Assembly (NCBI GenBank): GCA_937887565.1
Contig: CALABS010000059.1
Location: 205,671 to 269,670 of the forward strand
Source: an uncultured Rhodospirillaceae bacterium
GTDB lineage: Bacteria > Pseudomonadota > Alphaproteobacteria > Rhodospirillales > Magnetospirillaceae
Direction: 5' to 3'
Length of the DNA stretch: 64,000 bases
Under the pieces are notes generated by a model that ran no database searches, was not told the origin of the DNA, and worked only from the letters and a program-made list of their open reading frames with translations. Of this stretch, positions 59,342 to 64,000 are shown one piece after another. Every line of letters starts with the position of its first letter. Position 1 is the stretch's first letter. The position numbers and the translations under genes were made by a program.

Positions 59342-61060
59342 ATGGCCGGAGACGACGGACTTCTGGCTGGCGCGCGCCGCACCTTCGCGGTGGCGGCGGG
59401 CTTCAGCATGGTCGCCAACATGATGATGCTGGCCGTTCCCCTGTTCACGCTGCAGGTTTACGACCGCGTGCTGTCAAGCCGATCCGGGCCGACCCTGGCT
59501 GCGCTGCTGGGAGTTGCCGTGGGGGCGCTGCTGGTGCACGCGGCGCTGGAGGCGGCCCGGGCCCGTCTGATGGTCCATGTCGGCCTGTGGCTCGACCGCG
59601 CCTGGGCTCCCGACCTGCTGGCGCGCGCCATCCGCCGGGCGCCCACCTCCGACGGACTCCCGGGCGCCGCGACGCTCAAGGACCTGTCGACGGTGCGCGG
59701 CTTCGTCGGCGGCCCCGGCATGTTCCACCTGTTCGACGCTCCTTGGGTTCCCATCTACCTGGCGGTCATCTTCCTGCTGCATCCCGCCTTGGGCTGGTTG
59801 GCGACGGCGGGCGCGGCGCTGCTGTTCGGTCTGGCGGTCGCCAGCGAATTGGCGACGCGGCGCTCCTTGCGCACCGGCGGCCGTCGCCTGGCCGCCCAGC
59901 AGCAACGGGCCGAGGATTTCGTCCGCCGCGCCGAGGTCATCGAGGCCATGGGAATGCTGCCCGCGCTCACCGCCATCTGGGCGGGGCATGCCGCCGAGGC
60001 CCAGGTGGCGCTCGCCCGCGGCTGGCATCGCGCCGCCCTGCTGGGCGCCGCCGCCCGCTTCTGCCGCTTCCTGGTCCAGGTGACGGTGATCGGCCTGGGC
60101 GCCTGGCTGGCCATGCACGACGCCCTGACCGCCGGCGGCGTGGTCGCCGGTTCCATCGTGCTGTCGCGGGCGCTGGCGCCGGTGGAAAGCCTGGTCGGCA
60201 GTTGGAAGAACTTTATCGCCGCCCGGGCGGCGCTCGCGCGCCTGGACGAGGAGCTGGCCACCCCCATGCCCCGGCGCGGCACGACGCGGCTGCCGGCCCC
60301 CGACGGCCGCCTGGCGCTGGAGAAGGTCACGGTCGAGATGCCCGGCCTGGAACGGCCGATCCTTTCCGGGGTGGAGTTCGATCTCGCTCCCGGGGAATCG
60401 CTCGGCATCGTCGGGCCGTCGGCGGCCGGCAAGTCCACCCTCGCCCGGGTGATCCTCGGCATCCAGCCGCCGACCCGCGGCCGCGCCCGGCTGGACGGAG
60501 CCGACGTGTCGTGCTGGTGCCGCGAGGACCTGGGCCGCCATCTCGGCTACCTGCCCCAGGACATCGAGCTGTTCCACGGCACCGTGAAGCGCAACATCGC
60601 CCGCATGGACATCCCCGATGACGCCCTGGTGGTCGAGGCCGCCCGTCTTGCCGGCGTCCACGAGATGGTGCTCCGGCTGCCGCGGGGATACGACACCGAA
60701 ATCGCCGAGGCCAGCCGCAACCTGTCGGGTGGGCAACGCCAGCGCATCGCCATCGCCCGGGCGCTTTACGGTGATCCGCGCCTGCTGGTGATGGACGAAC
60801 CCAACTCCAACCTGGACGCGGAGGGCGAGAACGCCTTGATCCGGGCCCTGATGCGGGCCCGCGAGCGCAAGGTCAGCACGGTGGTGATCGCCCATCGCGC
60901 CCGCATCCTGATGACGGTCGACAAGCTGCTGTTCCTGCGCGACGGCCGCGCCGAGATGTTCGGCCCCCGCGACGAGGTGATGGCGCGCATCCTGCCGCAG
61001 CCGCAGGCGCAGTCCCGGCTGCGGCCGGGACCGGCGCCGGTGAAGGAGATTGGCGCATGA
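59342..61060 (+). CDS. Type I secretion ABC transporter (PrtD/HlyB-like)
   Basis: A 572-residue ABC exporter with six transmembrane helices in the N-terminal half (DRVLSSRSGPTLAALLGVAV typical of PrtD) and a C-terminal ATPase. Walker A is GPSAAGKST near 370, the signature is NLSGGQRQRIAIARAL and Walker B is LLVMDEPNSNLD. There is no N-terminal peptidase domain, as expected for RTX exporters with C-terminal signals. It follows the RTX gene by 60 bases and its stop overlaps the adaptor start. Confidence 0.93.
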   Translation: MAGDDGLLAGARRTFAVAAGFSMVANMMMLAVPLFTLQVYDRVLSSRSGPTLAALLGVAVGALLVHAALEAARARLMVHVGLWLDRAWAPDLLARAIRRAPTSDGLPGAATLKDLSTVRGFVGGPGMFHLFDAPWVPIYLAVIFLLHPALGWLATAGAALLFGLAVASELATRRSLRTGGRRLAAQQQRAEDFVRRAEVIEAMGMLPALTAIWAGHAAEAQVALARGWHRAALLGAAARFCRFLVQVTVIGLGAWLAMHDALTAGGVVAGSIVLSRALAPVESLVGSWKNFIAARAALARLDEELATPMPRRGTTRLPAPDGRLALEKVTVEMPGLERPILSGVEFDLAPGESLGIVGPSAAGKSTLARVILGIQPPTRGRARLDGADVSCWCREDLGRHLGYLPQDIELFHGTVKRNIARMDIPDDALVVEAARLAGVHEMVLRLPRGYDTEIAEASRNLSGGQRQRIAIARALYGDPRLLVMDEPNSNLDAEGENALIRALMRARERKVSTVVIAHRARILMTVDKLLFLRDGRAEMFGPRDEVMARILPQPQAQSRLRPGPAPVKEIGA

Positions 61061-62340
61061 ACGAGAGAGTCGGAGGCGTCGGAACGATCCGGGCCGGCCT
61101 GGCGGTGATCGTGCTGGCGGTGGGCGGCTTCGGCGCCTGGGCGGCGACGGCGCGACTGGATTCCGCCGCCGTCGCCCAAGGCGAGGTCAAGGTGGAGAGC
61201 TACCGCAAGACCATCCAGCACCGCGAGGGCGGGATCGTCCGCGCCATCCTGGTCCGCGACGGCTCGCGGGTGGCCGCCGGCCAACCCCTGGTCCGCCTCG
61301 ACGACACCCCCGTCCTGGCCCACTGGCGCCAGTTGCAAAGCCGGCTGTGGGACGCCCTGGCGACCCGCGCCCGCCTGTCCGCCGAGCGCGACGGATCGGC
61401 CGAGCCCGATTTCTCGGCCCTGGCCGGAACCGACGACCCGCGCGCCTCCGATGTCCGCCGCGCCCAGGCCAACCTGTTCCACGCCAGCCGGGACGCCCGC
61501 GAGGGCAAGGTGGCGGTGCTGAAGAAGCGCATCCTGCTGCTGCGGCGCGAGGCCGACGCCATGGCCGCCGAGCGCACATCCAAGGACCGCCAGCTGATCC
61601 TGGTGCACGAGGAGGCCGCCACCGTCGGCCGCCTGGTCAAGCGCGGGCTGGCCAAGAAGCCGCGCCTCTTGGCGCTGCGTCGCGAGGCGGCCAAGCTGGA
61701 AGGCGAACGCGACGACTATGGCGCCCGCATCGCCCGCATCGGCCAGGCCATCGCCGCCACCGAGCTGGAAATCGCCAACCTGGCCACCGACCACCTGAGC
61801 CAGGTGGCCGCGGGCCTGCGCGAGGCCGAGGCCGAGTTGCGCGCGCTCGACGAGGAGATGGCCGCCGTCCGCGACGCGCTGGACCGTACCGTCGTCCGCG
61901 CGCCGCGCGGCGGCGTGGTGGTCGGCCTCCAGGTCCACACGGTGGGGGCCGTGCTCCAGCCCGGCGAACGGATCATGGAGATCGTGCCCCAGAACGAGAC
62001 GCTGGTGGTCGAGGCGCGCGTCCGCCCCGAGGACATCGACCGCGTCCACGCCGGCCGCGACGCCCGGGTGCGGTTCCGCACCTTCATGCGCGGGCTGACC
62101 CCGCCGGCCGACGGAACGGTGACGCACGTGTCCGCCGATCTCTTCCGCGACGAGGCCACCGGCGCCGGCTATTACATGGCCCGCGTCAGGCTGGACCCCC
62201 GGTCGCTGGACCTCCTGCCCGGGGAACTGGTGCCGGGGATGCAGACGGACGTCTTGATCACCACCGGCCGGCGAACCGCGCTGGAATACCTGCTGGCCCC
62301 CCTGACCCGCGCCATGGACGTCGCCATGCGGGAGAAATGA
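61057..62340 (+). CDS. Type I secretion membrane fusion protein (HlyD/PrtE-like)
   Basis: A 427-residue adaptor with one N-terminal membrane helix (about 10-30), a long coiled coil in the middle and a terminal beta-barrel domain (RAPRGGVVVGLQVHTVGAVL with a later PGMQTDVLITTGRR). It bridges the ABC exporter to an outer membrane TolC-like protein, which is not encoded nearby. Start ATG overlaps the exporter stop by four bases. Confidence 0.92.
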   Translation: MNERVGGVGTIRAGLAVIVLAVGGFGAWAATARLDSAAVAQGEVKVESYRKTIQHREGGIVRAILVRDGSRVAAGQPLVRLDDTPVLAHWRQLQSRLWDALATRARLSAERDGSAEPDFSALAGTDDPRASDVRRAQANLFHASRDAREGKVAVLKKRILLLRREADAMAAERTSKDRQLILVHEEAATVGRLVKRGLAKKPRLLALRREAAKLEGERDDYGARIARIGQAIAATELEIANLATDHLSQVAAGLREAEAELRALDEEMAAVRDALDRTVVRAPRGGVVVGLQVHTVGAVLQPGERIMEIVPQNETLVVEARVRPEDIDRVHAGRDARVRFRTFMRGLTPPADGTVTHVSADLFRDEATGAGYYMARVRLDPRSLDLLPGELVPGMQTDVLITTGRRTALEYLLAPLTRAMDVAMREK

Positions 62341-62343
62341 GGG

Positions 62344-62721
62344 CTACATGTACGGCATCGCCGAACCGATCGCCTGGCGCAGCGTATCCGGCTGGATAGG
62401 CTTGTGCAGGAAGGTCAGCCGCCGCCGCCGCCCCTCCTCGGCCTCGTCCCTGCCGGTCTCGCCGGTCAGGATGACCGCCGGCACGGGAGAGCCCAACATG
62501 TCGCGGACCCGGTCCACGACGTCGAAGCCGCTCACGCCGGCGCGAAGGCGAAGGTCGGACAGGATGATGTGGGGCCGGCCTTCGTCCAGCTTGGCGAGAA
62601 CCTGGGCCATGTCCTCGGCGGCGAGGACCTTCAACCCCCACGTCTCCAGGATCATGGTCAGGCCCATCAGGACCATGCCGTCATCCTCGACCACCAGGAT
62701 GGTCTGTTCCATTGCTTTCAT
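62344..62721 (-). CDS. Single-domain CheY-like response regulator
   Basis: A 125-residue receiver. The acidic pocket is E12/D13/D14, the phospho-acceptor is D56 in ILSDLRL, the Thr/Ser switch is TGE near residue 88, and the conserved Lys is in FLHKPI. No output domain is present. It is convergent with the HlyD-like gene, three bases apart. A partner histidine kinase is not in the window. ATG 62721 is preferred for its GGAG. Confidence 0.88.
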   Translation of the reverse strand: MKAMEQTILVVEDDGMVLMGLTMILETWGLKVLAAEDMAQVLAKLDEGRPHIILSDLRLRAGVSGFDVVDRVRDMLGSPVPAVILTGETGRDEAEEGRRRRLTFLHKPIQPDTLRQAIGSAMPYM

Positions 62722-62948
62722 GGGCGCCACTCCGTTTCGTCGCCCGTCCCCCGCGCTTCCGGACAAGGAAGCCGAGGCCCGGCCACGACGCGAATCGCCG
62801 TGCCGGCCCCATCCACCTGTGCGCGCAAACAGTACAGCACTCGCTGAATGAGTGTGAATTATACAATGGATTAGGTGATGACGGCGTGAACATTCGTGGA
62901 TGGTTCCCCCGGACGATTGTCCTGGCGGAATCAACACCCGCCGGGGCA

Positions 62949-63260
62949 TCAGGTTCCATCCGCCGCATCCCCCACCCGCCGCCGGCATCCCCACGCCGCC
63001 AACCGGGCGTTGAGGTCGGCGAGGCAGAAATGTCGGGCCGCCTCGACTCCGTAGCCCTCGGCAAGCATGGTGTCGTAGTCGGTGAAGGCGTGCCGGGCAT
63101 AGGACACCGCGGCCAGCCAGGCCGCCGCCTCGGGCGAGGCGGTGGCAAGCCCCCGCGACCCGAGGGCGTGATCCGTCACCGCCGCGACATCCTTGTCGGG
63201 AATGGCGGGCATCATGCGCCGCACCGCCGCCGCGATGGCCCGGCCCCGCGGCGGCGTCAC
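62949..63260 (-). CDS. DUF2293-like protein
   Basis: A 103-residue helical protein. The C-terminal half, AAVSYARHAFTDYDTMLAEG then ARHFCLADLNARLAAWGC, matches the DUF2293 pattern in which Arg-His-x-x-Thr-x-Tyr-Asp is conserved. The GTG at 63260 lies just after the OmpA-like stop, though the ribosome site is poor. The function is unknown. Confidence 0.55.
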   Translation of the reverse strand: MTPPRGRAIAAAVRRMMPAIPDKDVAAVTDHALGSRGLATASPEAAAWLAAVSYARHAFTDYDTMLAEGYGVEAARHFCLADLNARLAAWGCRRRVGDAADGT

Positions 63261-63264
63261 GGGA

Positions 63265-64000
63265 TCAGATGACGTCCAGGTAGACCTTGGCGCCGGCACC
63301 GCCCCGGAGAGCGGGGGTCGGATCGGCGCCGATCATGATCTTGTGGGCGGGAACGCCCCGCCGGGTCAGTTCCTTGGCGACCGCCTTAGCACGGTCCATG
63401 GAGGCGTCGAAACCGCCCATGACTTGCGCGACCGCGTCGCCGGAAAAACCCGGGCCGGGCGCGATTCCGACCACACGCACCACGCCGCCGGTCTGACGGT
63501 AAAGGCGCGCCACCTCGGCGATATTGGCCATGTCGGTGCGGGTGAGCTTCGCCGACGCGGCCTGGAAATCGACCGCCGCGACCTGGAAGGTCGCCGCCGG
63601 GCTCGCCGCCAGTTGCGGCTGGGGGACATCCAGTCCCCGCGACCCCCGCGATTTCGCCGACTGCTTGGTCGGGGGGATCAGGTGGATGGGTTCCTCGGCG
63701 CGCGCCGCCTGGCCGGGCATGGCGACGACGTCGGGACGGACGATGGTCGAGGCCGATTCGGCCAAGCGCTTCTGATAGTGGACCTGGACCGGCTTCATCC
63801 GCTGGCCAGGAACCGGGACCGTCTCGGGAATGTCGGGACGCGCCGGCGGCGTCATGTCCACCATGGCCGGCGGCGCCGCCGGGCCGGTGTCACGGGCGAC
63901 CGGCTGACGAGTGGACGGGTCGAGGCGCGGCGCTTGCTCGGCCTCGGCAACCTGCTGCGCCGATGCCGGCGCGGTGGCAACCTGCTGCGCCGATGCCGGC
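63265..64000 (-). CDS. OmpA-like C-terminal domain protein (5' end outside window)
   Basis: The frame is open to base 64000, so the N-terminus is missing. The visible part has a repeated PASAQQVA segment, then a Pro-rich linker, then an OmpA-like peptidoglycan-binding domain: FQVAAVDFQAASAKLTRTDM, VVRVVGIAPGPGFS and DRAKAVAKELTRRGVPAHKI near the end. Such domains tether outer-membrane proteins to the cell wall. Full length and any beta-barrel cannot be seen. Confidence 0.75.
   Translation of the reverse strand, partial: PASAQQVATAPASAQQVAEAEQAPRLDPSTRQPVARDTGPAAPPAMVDMTPPARPDIPETVPVPGQRMKPVQVHYQKRLAESASTIVRPDVVAMPGQAARAEEPIHLIPPTKQSAKSRGSRGLDVPQPQLAASPAATFQVAAVDFQAASAKLTRTDMANIAEVARLYRQTGGVVRVVGIAPGPGFSGDAVAQVMGGFDASMDRAKAVAKELTRRGVPAHKIMIGADPTPALRGGAGAKVYLDVI

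Noticed and set aside
58066..59448. Long minus-strand frame with Pro-Val-Ser repeats
   Set aside because: It mirrors the Gly-Asp-Thr microsatellite in reverse; the repeat has no stops in any frame. The + strand frame has RTX motifs and a ribosome site and leads into the exporter genes.

Overview
This is a GC-rich (roughly two-thirds G+C) chromosomal segment of an alphaproteobacterium, most likely a Rhodospirillales member close to Magnetospirillum/Phaeospirillum. That placement is my inference from the gene set: a dissimilatory sulfur gene block (sat, qmoAB, hdrCB, aprBA), a sigma-32 factor, the imuA-imuB-dnaE2 mutagenesis cassette, PAS_5-GGDEF and HBM/HAMP chemoreceptors, and the sequence style. 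I see no tRNA, rRNA, CRISPR array, phage or complete insertion sequence.

Layout. 1-1.9 kb: the 3' end of an ebo cluster (EboE, EboC). 1.9-12.5 kb: a sulfur-energy island. sat, qmoA, qmoB, hdrC and hdrB run leftwards and end at a strong terminator; aprB, aprA and a YkgJ-family cysteine-cluster protein run rightwards; a MazG-like NTP pyrophosphohydrolase sits at the divergent centre. AprBA and Sat interconvert sulfite, APS and sulfate with ATP, and QmoAB plus HdrCB are the expected membrane-side electron partner. 12.5-14.8 kb: NfeD protease, slipin and HIG1 membrane proteins. 14.8-20.4 kb: signalling genes (GGDEF, chemoreceptor, STAS), a flagellin-like protein and a lipoprotein. 20.5-27.4 kb: uppP, an acetate permease pair (actP plus DUF485), and a CBS-DUF294 protein facing a PAS-DnaQ exonuclease fusion. 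27.5-28.8 kb: a lipid kinase and a DUF2383 protein. 28.9-35.0 kb: imuA, imuB, a solute-binding protein and dnaE2. 35.0-41.9 kb: ParA, CopD-like, OsmC, Nudix, an OxyR-like regulator, sigma-32, an MFS transporter and unknowns.

41.9-50.8 kb holds polyamine genes (potI, potH, potA, potF and puuA) that are split by a 3.4-kb polymorphic-toxin cassette array. The array has two 262-bp direct repeats, two toxin C-terminal cassettes and candidate immunity genes. The distal toxin is frameshifted by a 32-bp tandem duplication inside its conserved motif. 51-53.5 kb: a coiled-coil membrane protein and a soluble chemoreceptor. 53.6-57.5 kb: glycogen debranching enzyme and trehalohydrolase. 58-62.3 kb: an RTX-type protein with a long Gly-Asp-Thr microsatellite and its own type I secretion ATPase and adaptor. 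The right end has a CheY-like regulator, a DUF2293 protein and the C-terminal part of an OmpA-like protein that runs off the window.

The most notable observations are the recombining, possibly phase-variable toxin array; a palindromic repeat inserted in frame in dnaE2, with a second copy in the pot operon; the qmoAB-hdrCB arrangement; the DnaQ sensor fusion; an OxyR-like regulator lacking the peroxidatic cysteine; and the GDT-repeat RTX locus.
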